A stretch of DNA of 64,000 nucleotides from Scatophagus argus (taxonomy: Eukaryota > Chordata > Actinopteri > Scatophagidae). The DNA is taken from NCBI RefSeq assembly GCF_020382885.2, contig NC_058499.1:13129872-13193871 (forward strand). Reading direction: 5' to 3'. The stretch's first letter is position 1. Each line of letters starts with the position of its first letter. Positions 47,925-62,003 of the stretch are shown piece after piece. The notes under the pieces were generated by a model that did not search any database, had not been told where the DNA came from, and saw nothing but the letters and a program-made list of their open reading frames with translations. The translations under genes were made by a program, and so were the position numbers.

Positions 47925-50900
47925 TTTATTAGGTTCATATCTGAATGTACAAGCTAAATTGACAACAGGTAACAGACACATTATTATCTAAATGAAAAAA
48001 CAAAAACACCAGCATCAGTCCATTCTACAAAAAAATACAAAAAAAAAGGAAAAAAAAGGCATTTTACAACACAGCTGTCTTTCACACCACTTCCTCCACA
48101 CGCACACACACAAATGTAACGAGCTGTAACGCCAGTAAGATTTTACACTTTTAAAATGGCCTCAGTTTAAGTAACGATTTAACACCCACTGTCTCTCAAT
48201 TAAAAGTTTTGGGGGTACGCTGTACAATACAGCACAAACCCAATGAGGTGAATGAGGCTAATGTGCAATCTTAATGGCACTTAAAGATGACAGTATTGTA
48301 CCTCATACCATTATGCATATCATCACATCATACCCGTAGCTACACAACACACGCGCTCTCAGTGTGAAGGACGTACACACCAAAACACAAAGGTAAGGGT
48401 TAGATACAGTGCTCATGTGTGGCTAAAGGTAGGATGACATATTCTGATCCTGCCCACACCCTGATGAAAAATATAAATAAAAACAGCCCTGTTTTTGTCC
48501 TCTAACTCCAACTTAAACCAAAGCTCACTCTCTGTGCAGTTCCCACTTCAAACAGCACTGAATGGATAAAAGCAAAATGGCAGCGAACTAAGATGAATCT
48601 TCAAAGTATCTGACATGTGGCTTCTACTACTGCTGTTGATAACTCCACCAAGCGACTCAAAGAAAAAACATGAGGGATCAAACTAAGGCTGTTCTGGATA
48701 AATCTAGACCTATGAAACCCAGCTGTACACTGGTGGGAAGACACACTTTGGCAGAGAACATTGCAGAAAAAAAAAGTATTAAATATCTACATGATTCACT
48801 CATTCAAGTCAAACATTCCCACCTCTCTGAGTGGGAAATAACGTGGTGACACTTTGCCACCACCGAATACAAACCAAAAGTGCTTTTGGAAAAAAGTGCT
48901 TTCAAAATAAATACAACAATCTAAGCGTATCGTTCCATAGGCATACAGTATACGCAATTAAAGTCGACTCCTGCCCTGAGAGAGAGAGACGAGCAGAAAG
49001 ATTAAGTGAAGCATGACTGTCTAGCACACGCAAAATTAAAAGATAGTTCTGGTTACAACTTGGGTCTTCCATAATGATTTCTAACAGTTATGATTATCTA
49101 AACAACTTTAGCACTTAATCTGATGAATGTGTGGTCCGTAAGCCATCAGGAAAAACAAACAGCAAACAGCACAATTTTTTTCCAAATCCTAAAGCGATCC
49201 ATCAAATTGGTTGTTTTGTGTCCCCAATAATCCAAAACCTAAAGATATTCACTTTATTCTGAGGTAAGACAAACAAAAGCTGCAAATCCTCAATGTCAAG
49301 AAAGGTAAAGAGATTAGGTAAAGTTTAGCATTTCTGCCTGAAAACTGATTTGCACAAGTAATTGGTGATCAAAATAGTTTGTTTGGCTCGAGCTGATATT
49401 AATAACTCATTATAGGGAAAGTACGCACGCACTAATTATGTGATAAAAGACAGAGGTTGTGGTATATTGGTCCACACAAAAGGCAGTTATGTTATCATTC
49501 TAACTCACACTTTTGTTTTACCTTCCCTATAAGAGTGGTTAACCCAGTATTTTATTGAAAACTGGTGAATGAAATTTAAGACCCAAATTCTAATAAGCCG
49601 GAATTATCCTTTAAATAGAAAATACAGAGGACATACTTCAGACTGCTGCCGCACATTCACACACATGCACTCTTCCAAAACCTCTATGTGGGAAGCATGT
49701 AGCAGAGGAACAGGAACTGATGCTGGGCTATTAACTGAAACACAGACGTCATTATTGCCTCATTTCAACAGTACAGCACACACATACAATACACACACAT
49801 TGCAACCTGCAAAACAACCTCCTTTCCATAACACTGGATTTATTCCAAAAATAGATATGATGTTTATATATTCTGTTTACATTTATATTACGTTTACTTA
49901 TGTTACCAAGAATAGCCACAACCTAATACAGGTTCAAATTTCACAATATTACATTTAAACAGCTCTGAGGGTGATATGAATTGGTATGTGCACATCACTG
50001 TGTCTTGAGGGTTGTTGTTTTTTTTTTCTTTTTGTTTTTTTTTTTTGCAGCAGATTTGGTTGTGTAAGCATGTGTGTATCCCAGTGTGCGTGTGTGTGTG
50101 TGTGTGTGTTACACAGGTGTGCTTTCTTTGTATGTGCATACCTCTCCTTTGACCTGAGAATGCACTCTGTACTTCAGACAGAGCTCAAACACACACGCAC
50201 GCACACACACACGTCTACACACACGGATACAACAGCAGACACACACGCACCTCTCTAAACTACATGAATCTGTCAGAGGTTTGAGGAGGAAGTGGCACGC
50301 GGTTCCCAAAACTGATGCTCCAAATGAACAATTTATGTTCCCCGTGACTGAAGCAAAGGAATCCTACTTTGAGAAATGATTCAGGTGGCACGTGTGAAAA
50401 AAGCCAAATTATTATCACTCACACATAAGCACTGAAACTATCTGCCTGGCAATGGACACTGAAATGCTGAAGAGAAATTGCAGCTAACTTTGACAGAATC
50501 TTGGCTCTTGTTATCTGATGTTTGGATACAGTTCTCTTTACTAAAGTGGAAACAGTCAAATGCTCTGATAGAAAAATTATCTGGGCTATGATTTAATGCC
50601 CAGAGAGCAGACAGGCTCAAACAATCTGAAATTCTGATGCTGAATTAAATAAAAGGGCAATTTTAGAGTTATGCATTTGTTTTTCTTAGGGTGCCAAAGC
50701 TGGGATGTTCAAGGTAACCTCTGCTCATCACAACAGGTAAGAGTGGTTTCACTTTCCCAAGTTCAGTGGGGAAATTCTCACATTTTGAAAAAGTTTGCAC
50801 AAAACACAATTTGGTTTTGGGGGTCTGGCACGACAAAAAAGTTCTTTAAAACACACATTCCTCTTGGAAGCAGTTCAGTTGTAAATAGGTCATGAAGGTG

Positions 50901-51098
50901 GAGAAGAGACTTGTGTAGACTTGTGTCACCCAGCATACATACTGTTAAGGACTATTTGACCTCGATGCTGAGGAGCTCCCATCCTCCGGACACGAAAAAA
51001 GGGGCATTGGAGGGCTGCTAACAGGATGCAAGGGTGGCATGGCTGTGTGTTTAGAGGACAGGTATGAACGTGTGTGTGTGTGTTTGTGTGATGAATCG
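47925..51098 (-). other. ppp6r2: Probable ppp6r2 3' UTR
   Basis: Minus-strand sequence after the ppp6r2 stop has no gene. AATAAA at 47930-47925 is the farthest plausible polyadenylation signal, giving a 3' UTR of up to about 3.2 kb; nearer signals could also be used. It includes a GT run (50085-50110), CA-rich tracts and T/A homopolymers. Confidence 0.4.
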
Positions 51099-54000
51099 TT
51101 AAGCCGGTCCGTTAGCGGAGGGCTGCGTCTCTCTGTAAAAGTAAAAAAACAACTTTACAAAACACATCTTTACAATTTCATCAAATTAAATGAATTATAA
51201 GAAATGTAGGATTACCATTATTGTGTAGTCTAACCAATTAATAAATTAACTGTAATAAAATTATGACTCTGACAACACCCAAACACAACAAATACATTTT
51301 ATGCTTTTTTTTAATATGGCTGAAGTTACAAAAGGACCCGATAATCCTTTACCTCCCTCAGTCCTTGGTTGGTGGCAGTAGCCTCAAGGGTTGTGATCTA
51401 ACAATATTTCTCTCCAAGTGAGTAAACTCCACTAATATACAAGGTAAAAATATGATTTGGGGTTTGCTTCACCTGATCCTTCAAATTTTAGGACTGGGAT
51501 GTGATAATACCACTAAAAGGGAATCAAGTTCAATCACAGTCACACTAGTTTTATTACGTTTTCATTATTTTTTCAACTTGCTTGTTAAGCCCTGACTGTG
51601 TGTACACAACCACTAGGGTTGTGTGCACACGTGGTTTTCAGGTGTACAGATGTATTTCAGTGTGAGAGCTCAAAAACAAGTCTATAGTAGTCTCGTCGGG
51701 GATTCATAACAACAAAAACATTTCTGAAAACATTTTAGGTAGAAAATATATGCAGTGCAGTAACAGTCTTGGTTCATATTAGATCTGCTAACACTCCTAT
51801 CTTGATCCGAGAGGGAAAAAGAAAGAGGGGTGGCTCTCTTTCTCAATCCGACTTCTATACTCTTTGTGTCCATGAAGGTGGGCATACAAAAATGTACAAA
51901 AGTACAATCTGCAGCGCAAGCAGCAGCCTTAAAAGTCCGTCAGATTGACAGCAAATGGGTGAGGGCAGAATGGAGAGAAACTTCACACTGTTCTTATGCA
52001 TATATTACCCAGGCTGTAATAATTAAAAGCTGGAACAAAACTGGCAAAGTTTCCTCTTAATGCAACCAACTTGAATATTATGGAAAGCTCAGGTCAGAAA
52101 TGTGAGAAGTCTCGTAATGGAGCTCGTTCTTGGTAAGGGCTTTACCAGGGATTTGAAACATTTACTGGGTTTGGTGATCACACCACTAATTTATTCAGCT
52201 GTGTACAAACACACACACACACACACACAGACTTACTGTGTGACAGCAGATGACTGGGTAGGTGGACTGGCGGTAGTTGGGTTGGAGCCGTCTCCGTGTT
52301 TCTTTCTCTTCTCCCTTTCTTTCTCATTGCCTTTGTCTTTGATGGGAAGTCCCTCTGCTGGCACCTTATCTGCCTCACTGAAAGAAACAAACGCAGCTTT
52401 AACAAACAAGGCGGATAGCTGGTGATTGTCACCCAGACTCATATCATAAAGAAGAAACTTCAGATGCTAGTTTTCTGCTATTGGCTCTGCTTTCAGCCGT
52501 ACTGGGCATTACCCATTATGCTGTGCCTCACCACAGTCACAGTGACTTAGGCAGACAGTTACCAAGATTCGTGGAAGTATGATCTCTTTAACTGTAACAT
52601 GCTCATAGGCGCACTGTTTCGTTAGTAACTTGCTGATGTATTGATTTGTTAGAATGTTGGATTGGAGACTTCTGTCCATAGCATGCTACCTGACATACTG
52701 TTAGTAGTGTGGGTTCTCTGAAAGAAAACAAATCATATCAATTTGGGTCTCATCAATGTTATGACAGAACTGTATGTATCATATAACCATGGTGAGTAAA
52801 GTCATACACTGCTCTCATCGTTGGTGTAATTGCATAAGATCACAGAGCACCATTTGATGAAAATTCTAAAATGCTCAGTGGACCGTTTCATGCCGAGTTT
52901 TTTGTTGAGATCAGTGAGGTCTGGGAATTAGGGGGTCAAGTTGACAACATGGGATGAAGTCCTGTAGGTTCTCTACAGCTCTACAAGTGCAAGGTAATGT
53001 ATTTAGGTTTGTCCTGAATTATGGCACAAGGAATTGTTACACATCCTGTTAAATGTGACAAGCAAACAAACAAACCAAAAAAAAAATCTGTTTTTATGAT
53101 GGCCCTTTAAAATTTTTTACACAACTTCAGGAAAACATTCCACACTCCAGAGGAAAGGACCTCAAGCACAACATACCGTCTGACCGCTGGTCTGAATACT
53201 CTGGAGTCAGAGGAGATGAGAGAGGAGGGAAGAGATAGGAGGGCAATATCAGAGGAAAAACAGAGAAGGTGGGAGTAAAATTGTGCTGGAAAAAGGGAAA
53301 GGGAAAGAAAGGGTCCATAAAAGCACTTCAAAGTATGACAGGTACAGGGGGGAACACACTGCACCAATCAAGACAGAGGAGCTGTACACCATTTGCATGC
53401 GAGCATGTGTACCTGCTGAAGACCGCCCTCTCATTTTTGGCATCCATGGTGAGGCGAATGGTCTCCTTGCCCGCCCCCGTGGTCACAGTCTCCGTGGTGA
53501 CCGTCTCACTCGTCACAGACTCCGTCTTGGCTTCTTCCTCATCGCTGTCTGAGCTGCTGGAGGAAGAGCTGTCCGATGCCACCAGAGGAGCTTTTCTCGC
53601 CACACACACGCTCCACACACACGCTGCCGACAGTGATGGAGAAGAAATCATCTGACTTTAACACAAACTCATTATGGAGCAAGAGATGGAAAGGCAATTG
53701 TTCAGGGATGCCAAATGCATATAAGTTTGGACTATTGCTTTCACACTGGGCTAATCTGTATTAGTAATTGTCATTTTGAATTAATTAAAAAGTTTAAGAA
53801 GAATAGATATGTCACTCTGAGGTTTTTAAAACCTGTGCTCTGTGTAATTTAATAGTACATTGAACTGAGGTCCATGGAGCTGAGGAAACAATGTACACAA
53901 ATGGTAGAGACTAGGGGCTTTGAAATGTCATGTTTTAATTGTCACAATTTTTATCATTTTGTCATTTTTTTGAACACAGTATTAATGAACTTTATAAATC

Positions 54001-57000
54001 ACTCAAATATCCATGTTATAGCAACTTACGGTTTTGGTTTGGTTTGGTGCTGTCTGATCCACTGAGCTCTGAGTCCACAGGAGAGCTGCACCTGGGGCCT
54101 GTTTCAGAGCTGGAGACACAAGTCACATAGATACAAAGCCTGCAGAAAACACAGTGAACTACAGGCACACAGCCATTTCAATTTAAGGGTGAATTTTTCC
54201 ACATTAAGGTGCGTGTGTCCACGGTTAGCTGTGCTAATTATGTTCTTTTGAATTCTTTAAAAAAACGTACAAGCAAACAAACAAATGATCCAAATATTAA
54301 TAAATAAATAAATAAATAGATTTTTTTTTTAAAATACACACACATATATATCCAAACAATTTCTCAAATAAGCTCCTCATATTTAGACCACACCCAGACT
54401 CACCAGCAGAAAGGCTGGAAGTCAGTGAACTTGGCCCATCCTTTCTCCTCTGTCTCTGTGGCAGTTGGTTGTGAGTCTGAAGTATCCCAGGCTGAAAAGC
54501 CCACACCTGCTGCAGGAGCCTTTGAGTTCACCTCTCCAAAATCTGCTATCCAGCCAGTGCCTGAGGGTGAAAAGCACCACACATACGCTACATGAGACAC
54601 TTGCTGCGGAACATGGTAATGTCACACTGAAGATGACTATTGACAACCAAAATCTCAGTTTATCCTTGAGTCTAAGTGAACCTTTGTGCCAAATTTAAAG
54701 AAAGTCCCTCAAGGTATCAATGAGATATCGCACTCACAAGAATGACAACAAATATTGAAGCACCAACATATGGACAACCTGAAAATATACTGCCTCCAGC
54801 CACAGCTATTGCTGGAGAGAAGCATATTATATAATATGACATGATATTCCTCACTTTTAGCTGCTTCGGTCTGGCTCAGGCTTGAGAAAGGATCAAGGTC
54901 ATCTTTAGGATCCTCTCCCTCCTCAGAGTCTGAATCTGATGCTCTGTCAGAGGCCTCCGTGCCAGAAGCTGACGTCCTGTCACAAGCTTTACTGGTTGCT
55001 TGGCTCTGAGATGATTGTGACCCACCAAACCTTGAAGCAAACAAACCATTTTAGTGTGTCTGACTGAGCATGAACTATTCATTCATATACATAACACAAC
55101 ATCAAGCAACATGCTTGAATAAATAGCTCCAAAACATGATGTTCAGAGCATCTGTATTTACTGCTGTGTGTCTGACCTGTTACGGGATTTGGTTTGTGTT
55201 GCAAAGCTGATCTCTTTCTCCTCCCAAATGTCCTCTTCATCATCATCAAAGGACTGAATCCTCTCCTTGGAACAGGCCTCAAACACAGCTGTATTAGCCT
55301 GCGGACAGACAGACAAATCAAGTACAAATGGGTGAGCAATATGGTGGTATGTGATGGTTGTGTGTTTATCAGCTTGCTTTAATATTTTTGTTTTCTTTGG
55401 CTCCTAGTGGCCAAGAAATCCATTATTGCATCTTTAAGAATTACAAACCATCTACAGAATCACAAAATTCAACAAGTTCACAGAACAAATGTGTGAATAA
55501 ACTCACACTGTCCTGGCCTGCATCAATGCTGATATTGATCTCTGCAATTCGGTCAAACGTTGCCCTGCAACAGCAGAAATCATTCAGCTGACACATATTA
55601 ACAACAGCTCGCTGTCATACATTTAGGATTGTCGGTTAATTTACCCAATGCTGTCATTATGATCAGTAAACTCCTCATCATTAAAGCCAAACTGATCCAC
55701 AAAGTTAGCAGTCATCTGCTGGATCTGGTAGTCTGAAAAGGCCTAAAACACACATGACAACTGGACTTAGATTATTATGTCTGGTAAAAGAAGCCCTCAT
55801 GAATTTTTGCATGCAAGCTTGGGTCTGTGTACCTGCTGTAGTGTCAGTTCTTTAGGAAATGGGCTTTCCATATCATCCTCTGAGGATGGACGTGGGTTTC
55901 CAGTTCCAATCTGGGGGAAAAAAAACACCATAAATGCCACACTTTAAGTTTTAAGGGTGTGTGTAATTACAAACAACGATGACATACTGTAGTTAGGAAT
56001 ATGTGCATTGTTTACCAGGTCTATGGTGTTCTTCCTATTGGTTTCTGACAGGGTCTGGTCAACAAAGTTTTCCCAGCGCCCTCTGTAGTCCTCTGGCAGC
56101 TCTACATCCAAAAACACAAAGACACCAGCATTAAAAAAAATATCCAAGGAGAGTATTAGAACCATGTTATTTCACACATGTATGTGAACACACATCTACA
56201 CACACACATAAACACCTGTGATGAGGCTACTAATCTGTGTGTGAACAGGGCCCTTCTCCAGGTTGTGGACTACTGTGTTGGCAATCCTGGTCAGATGTCC
56301 CATGTACCCTCTTCTCATACCACCTTCTGACCTGAACACAGAAGCACCACATGAAGGGAAGCCTATCAGCTACTGCCTGTTAGCAAAAACAAAACAATGA
56401 CATTAATTCAAAGTTCCTTACTGTATTTTATCATTTTCTTCCCAAGCATCCAGAATCCTCTGGACAAGGTTGCACTGCTGAAACAACTTATGAAAGACAA
56501 AAATACAGACAATCCATTGTTTTCAGAGCCAGCATATGAAATGTCACTTAAACATCTTGCTTCAAACACAAGTAGAGACACCTACATGAGTCACCATTAG
56601 ATTATGTGCAGAGTTTTCATCGGTTTCAGTCAAAGTATTTTCTTGTGAAGGATCCTGATGAGCCTTGAATTTTTCCTGGGCTCCCAAGCCAGGCTGAAGT
56701 CTCATTTCATGGGCACAGGGCCGGACAATGGCAGCAACACAAAGTTCCACTTGGAGGTGCAAGAAGTTGTTCCACGTATACTTGAAGAACAAGTCCTGAA
56801 AATACACAAAAACAAACAAAAAAACAATATACATTTTCCAGTAGGACATTTAACATATTTAGAATCTGCCACACTATACTGTGAAAACGCAGCATGTCTA
56901 CTGGTCTCACCAGAAGCAGATCCATTGTATTAAGTCGACAGAGTTCCTGTGCTACAACCGCATGGCTAGCAGAGCTGGTGTACAGCAGAGAGGCCACCAG

Positions 57001-60000
57001 TCTGGCTACGTGTAGACGTGTGTTCCCTAATGGTTCCTCTAGGACACCCAGTGTAGTCAACATGGGATTCCGCTGAAAAGACATAAATAGAGGGTATAAA
57101 GGAACTTAAGAAACAACACAGTTTTGTTAGACAGGTACACCTATGTTTGTTTTTTACACTTAGTATACTGACTTTAATTAGAAGCTGGAAGAATTAGCAG
57201 GTTATCTCATTCTACCATTGGAAAGGCTTTACAAATGACATCTTTATTTTGTACCTTCGGTGGCTGCAGAAGTAGCTGGTGGAAGTGTATCAAGTGTGGC
57301 TGGATGGCCAACAAAATGCTGCTGTTAACTGTATAACTTCTTTCAAATCCCTGAGCATCCATTACACCATCCACCCTGTCATAAACACAGACCAAACAAG
57401 GGAAACCGTCCAGTTAGAACATTTAGTAAGTGGTGACACAAGAGAGAGATGTAGCAAACTGGAGGCAATTTTAGACAGGTCAAATGAAAAATGACACTTG
57501 TGATCCCTATGAAGTAGAACTAGACAGTATTATTTATTGCAGTTTAAAACTGATTTAAAGTCTCACACTCACACAGGCCTCCTGATCTCCAGTAATGTGA
57601 GAAGAACTTGAATCCCATTGACGATACAGCTCTCAGTACTCTCTCCTGAGAACATATTCTGCAACAACTGCTCCACACACTCCTGCCTTCAAGAACACAA
57701 TGGAGTATGTCATTCCCTCCACATCTTGTAAAGAGAGTGCGAGCTTTTGTGCGTGTGTGTGTGTGTGTCTTTGACTTACGACTCCAGCACAGTCAGTAAA
57801 GGGTCGGGCTGTGAAATTTCTTGGAGCTGATTCGCCTGGTCTCTGCTCAGACGAATGATGTCACACAAAGTCTGAGACGCATTGGACTGTCTCTGTGAGG
57901 GGAAAAACCGCACACATGAAGACTCAGTACTATGAACTGTCTGTTTAAGAATCCGTGGTTGCTGGTGACCCTATGTTTTAGCACGGAAACATGTTACTCA
58001 TTAGTGTAAAAATGCTGGCATGTCCTTCTACCTCTTCATCTCTCTCAGGATGAATGAGCTCTATGAGTCTCTGTGCGAGCTTCTCTTCATTCAGCCACTG
58101 TTGAAAAAAACATTACATTATAACTGCGAACAGTATCTTTGTGTAATGTGTAAAAGTATGACTTTGGGTCTATTTGTATCATACAGTAAGCGTCTCGAGC
58201 CGAAGGGGTGGTGGCTCCACACAGCTGATGAGTCTTAGGAGCACATCCATCATGGCCGATGTATCGATATGCTTCAGGACCAAGGAAAGGAAACCCTCCT
58301 TACATCGCAGGAAACTAAGCACCTGAAGAAAAGACAGCAGAACAGGAACAGGAAAAACCATGACACAAAACTGAAAAAAATGGTGTCCAGACTCAAAGCA
58401 ATCAAAGTATATGTTCAACAAAACATGTGAGTAACGTGAGTCACCAACAATAATCAATTAATTCATTGCCAGCATGTATATCAGATATAAGATAGGTGTG
58501 TTCAGAGTTGCCTCAATGAAAATCTCGTATGGCCACTTGGCAAGATTAAATCTTAGAAGTGTATTAGCTAAACTCCACTATGCACACAACATAACCACAT
58601 ATTACAGATTACATTATATCGCTATTAAAGTCCTATCCACATACAAGCAGACCTTTTTACACACAAAAATGTGTATTAGAGCGAGCTGTGTGGAAGATTC
58701 CCAACAATTCCGGGTAAAGTCATTAAGTTCATGAAGTCCAGAGATCAGTCCTGACTGCAACACAAACAACAATTTCATGTCACAGCTTTTGGGACAGTTT
58801 CCAAGATATGTTGCTCTGGACCAACAAGCTGGTTGGCAAACGAACAGGCATACTGACCTTGACATCCTCAGGCCCTGCCAGTAACAGTGTGAGCCTGAAC
58901 TATGTGCTTTGTGTGTTGGAACATCCACAAACATTACCTTTACAACCATTTTGGTTGACAGCAATGTGAGTGTGAGCAATTTCTTTTCAGTTTTTTTGTT
59001 CTATTAATCTTGCTGCAAGCACCCCTCAGACTTTGAGAATTAAATCATGACAACACAAAAACATGGCTGTCATCTTTGCCCTTTGATTTAGCAGTCTTAG
59101 TTTGTGTGTTACCTGTTCAGTCTTCCGTGTGATGAGGTTCCCAATTGTCTTGCTAAAGAAAGATGCCAGGAGGGGGTTAAGTGGGGATGGTTGCTCCAGG
59201 AAGGCATACAGAGTTTCCAGCAGAGGCTCCTCATTACCCAGCTTATCATTGATCACTCCCACATCGCACGTCAGCAGCTCACATGCTATATTTGGATACC
59301 TGTAATAGTTGAAGAGAACACACCTGGCAGTAAAACAAGTTAGAAAAAAATCAATTCTTATTTTCTACCTGAAAACACTTGCTGAAGTAAACTGAAAAAC
59401 AATATTTTCTGGGAACAGGATGGTATTGTTATTCACAGGTTGATTATCCAATAGACAATGAAGTAGTTCTACATTTTGAATGCATTATCAGTGGTTTGGA
59501 GCAAGAAGTATTTTTAACAAATCTGAGCCCTCTAAAGCTCTCATCTTTACATCAAAATGGCAGGTTATAGAGATGATAATGTGCAGCACCAGCAAAAAAA
59601 GAAAAAAATCCCTGCATACTGTACATCAGCACATTCAACACAACCACCTACTTGAAGCGCTTGGTCTCTTCTACACCAGCAGGGGGCTCTGTAGTAATCA
59701 TACGGACCAGCTCCAGCATGCACTGGTCCTGGCACAAGAACAGGAGAAGTCTACAAATCCATAATGATGAGAACAGAAGCACCAGTTAGCAACAACAGAA
59801 AATACTGGAACCTGAAAAGTAATAATGTAAATGTAATGTGCTGCTGATATGCTAAAGCTAACAATAAAAAGACCTCCTGTTCTGTGCCTTGCACTCCTGC
59901 AGCACATCTTCCTCATCCATGAGCTCAGTAAGAGTGACATCCTCTTTGTCCAGTAAAGCCTCCAGGTGAGAAGACGTGTGCAAGTCAAACTTCCAAAACA

Positions 60001-60001
60001 T
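51099..60001 (-). CDS. ppp6r2: Protein phosphatase 6 regulatory subunit 2 (SAPS2)
   Basis: Complete, 23 coding exons on the minus strand: 60001-59874, 59750-59652, 59299-59113, 58322-58185, 58097-58032, 57892-57780, 57686-57573, 57375-57255, 57072-56911, 56795-56586, 56486-56422, 56331-56216, 56101-56016, 55910-55833, 55742-55645, 55564-55507, 55298-55177, 55030-54855, 54560-54404, 54109-54030, 53623-53413, 52377-52237, 51132-51099. They sum to 2760 nt, 919 aa. The SAPS domain (about residues 1-510) starts [20 protein letters not shown] and includes [39 protein letters not shown] and [15 protein letters not shown]. The tail has acidic and Ser-rich blocks, [18 protein letters not shown] and [24 protein letters not shown] subunits anchor and direct the PP6 catalytic subunit together with ankyrin-repeat proteins. 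PPP6R2 is preferred over PPP6R3 from neighbours and tail. The last coding exon has only 34 nt. Confidence 0.95.
52208..52230. repeat. (CA)n microsatellite beside a ppp6r2 splice donor
   Basis: On the minus strand this reads as a TG run that starts within 7 bases of the GTAAGT donor of ppp6r2 exon 22 (52237). Confidence 0.9.
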
Positions 60002-60003
60002 AG

Positions 60004-61994
60004 CTGATGTCACAGGCACATACACTTAGCTGCTGACCAAAAGAAGACGTGACAAGCATATATGTACGAGTTAATGAGACCATTCTTAGATGTGTGCTGA
60101 ACAATTTATTTTATGATGCAATATATTATTTATATGTACGCTCTTACATTTGTACAAGGACTGGTATCCTCAGTCAGATCTTGCTAAACAGCCATTTGCA
60201 CTACTGAGGTTGCTTGGTCTTGACATAAATCAGCACCAGCAAATTCCCACAATGAGGACAAAAACACATGACTTCACTCATTCTAACACCACGCATACAG
60301 ACCCAGGAGAGACTGGCTTCAACCTGGAAATGAGGAAATAAGAGATAATAAATTTTAGAGAATCATTTCAAGGAAGATTTGCTGCACCTTCGTCAGAGCC
60401 ATAAGAGTTAAAGTCAATGCAAGCGCAGAGGCTAGGCTTAAACTCTTCACTGGAAAGAGCAGGAAGCAATGCATCAGTAATTGAGTTAGTGCTGCACATT
60501 TGTGTACTGACATTAACCAGCTTGCTTTGAGAATGGCCTCACACATACAGTTAGATCATGAAATAATGACTAGACCAAGAACAACGCTGAACAAAATAAA
60601 TCCCCTCCAGAAAGACACTTAGGTTCAATGTGTGGTATGAAGAAATCAAATGTGTTAGTCAGTGAATTTGGGGAGGACTATTGAGTCTTGCATTTGCTGA
60701 CACTGTGTTACTACAAAGTGCAAACTTGAGAAAACAATTCAACACTATATGAGGCAGGTGCGCTGTCACTAGCCAGTGTCTGTAGAGGAGGGATCTTAAT
60801 CTTACACCCCCCTGAACCAAATCAGACACAGTAAAGAGGAATCCATTTTAGTAAAACTGACATATAACTCAGTCCTTTATGTTTTGGAATAAACAATTAA
60901 TTCCCATGATGAACATGCTCCAGCATTTATTTGTCTTAATTGTGGTTAAGGCACCGCATGCACATGGATATGATCTCAAATACCTTAAAGTCAACACTAC
61001 AACACGTGGGTAATACATCATTTTACAGTGCAAAATAAGGCATTTCTAAGCACCCTTAAAATTGATTGCATAACATTAGCGATCTCTTAGTATGCTACCC
61101 TTGTGTAATCACCCCTGTAATAAACATGTTGAGGCTAAACAAACAGGTGCTTCAGATCCCGGACTGTGAACTTCGGGAATTCATCCTTTCCTTTTTGTTA
61201 GATACATATTTTAAATTTCAAACAACAGCACAGCCATGGTCAGCTTTAAGACAGGCCTTTCTGGCGTCCTAAGATTGGCTAGTAACGGTTACTGTTAGCT
61301 ATTAACGCATATTGCTTATAGCAGGGTAACGGCCATATCAGCGTGAATTAAGGTTAATTAGCTTATCAGGACAGTTATCGCAACTTCACGTCAAGTTAGC
61401 TTATATCCTGTAACCAACCTCTGTCAGTGCGTTTCCAGCACTTAACGTCGGTGTCTTTTACTTACCCTGCATGAAGACCGTTAACCTGCCCGCTAGCAAT
61501 GTCTCAATCATGTTGCTAACGTTACCAGACTATTTTAGTAGGGAACCGGTGACAAACGATGTTTGTATTAAATCAAAAGCTAGCAGTGGCCAGTTGTTTA
61601 TCGCGGCTGTGTGGCTAGGTGGGACGATCACGTCCTGATACGGACCTACCGTTACTGTACTGCGACCACTTGACAGTGAGACAGCTTGCACTGGTTTTAC
61701 ATTAGGTTGCATATTTTTGTAGCCCGAACGTTACCTTTTGTCCATCATTTCATCAGTCGTCATCTGCAAGCTGAACGGCAACTCGGCGACTTTGGCTGTC
61801 AGGTTACCCAGAGGCCCATAGCTGGCTATTCATGGCTGCGCTGTTAGCTTGAGGATACTACCCTTTCCCGGTTGCAATGTCATTTACACTGCCGTTCGTC
61901 GGTCAGTGGTTGGCCTGCCGTGCGGTTGTGTTGACGCTGTCCAAATTAGACTTGAGGAGGCAGGCAACAAAAAAATCTGTCAGATTTGGAAATC
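60004..61994 (-). promoter_or_regulatory. ppp6r2: ppp6r2 5' intron, candidate 5' exons and promoter
   Basis: The coding exon begins at 60003 (acceptor cag|CT ATG). Two minus-strand donors are plausible ends of upstream exons: ATGCAGG|gtaagt with exon end at 61466, and ACAAAAG|gtaacg with exon end at 61735. The segment 61460-61990 is richer in CpG than its surroundings and is probably the promoter. No other gene is visible in the 60.1-61.4-kb intronic stretch. Confidence 0.45.
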
Positions 61995-62003
61995 AAAATG
62001 GCG
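61995..62003 (+). promoter_or_regulatory. YY1-like motif (aaaatggcg)
   Basis: The sequence aaaatggcg matches the YY1 core AANATGGCG. It lies at the upstream edge of the ppp6r2 promoter region, in the orientation pointing toward dnaja2. Function is inferred from the motif alone. Confidence 0.3.
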
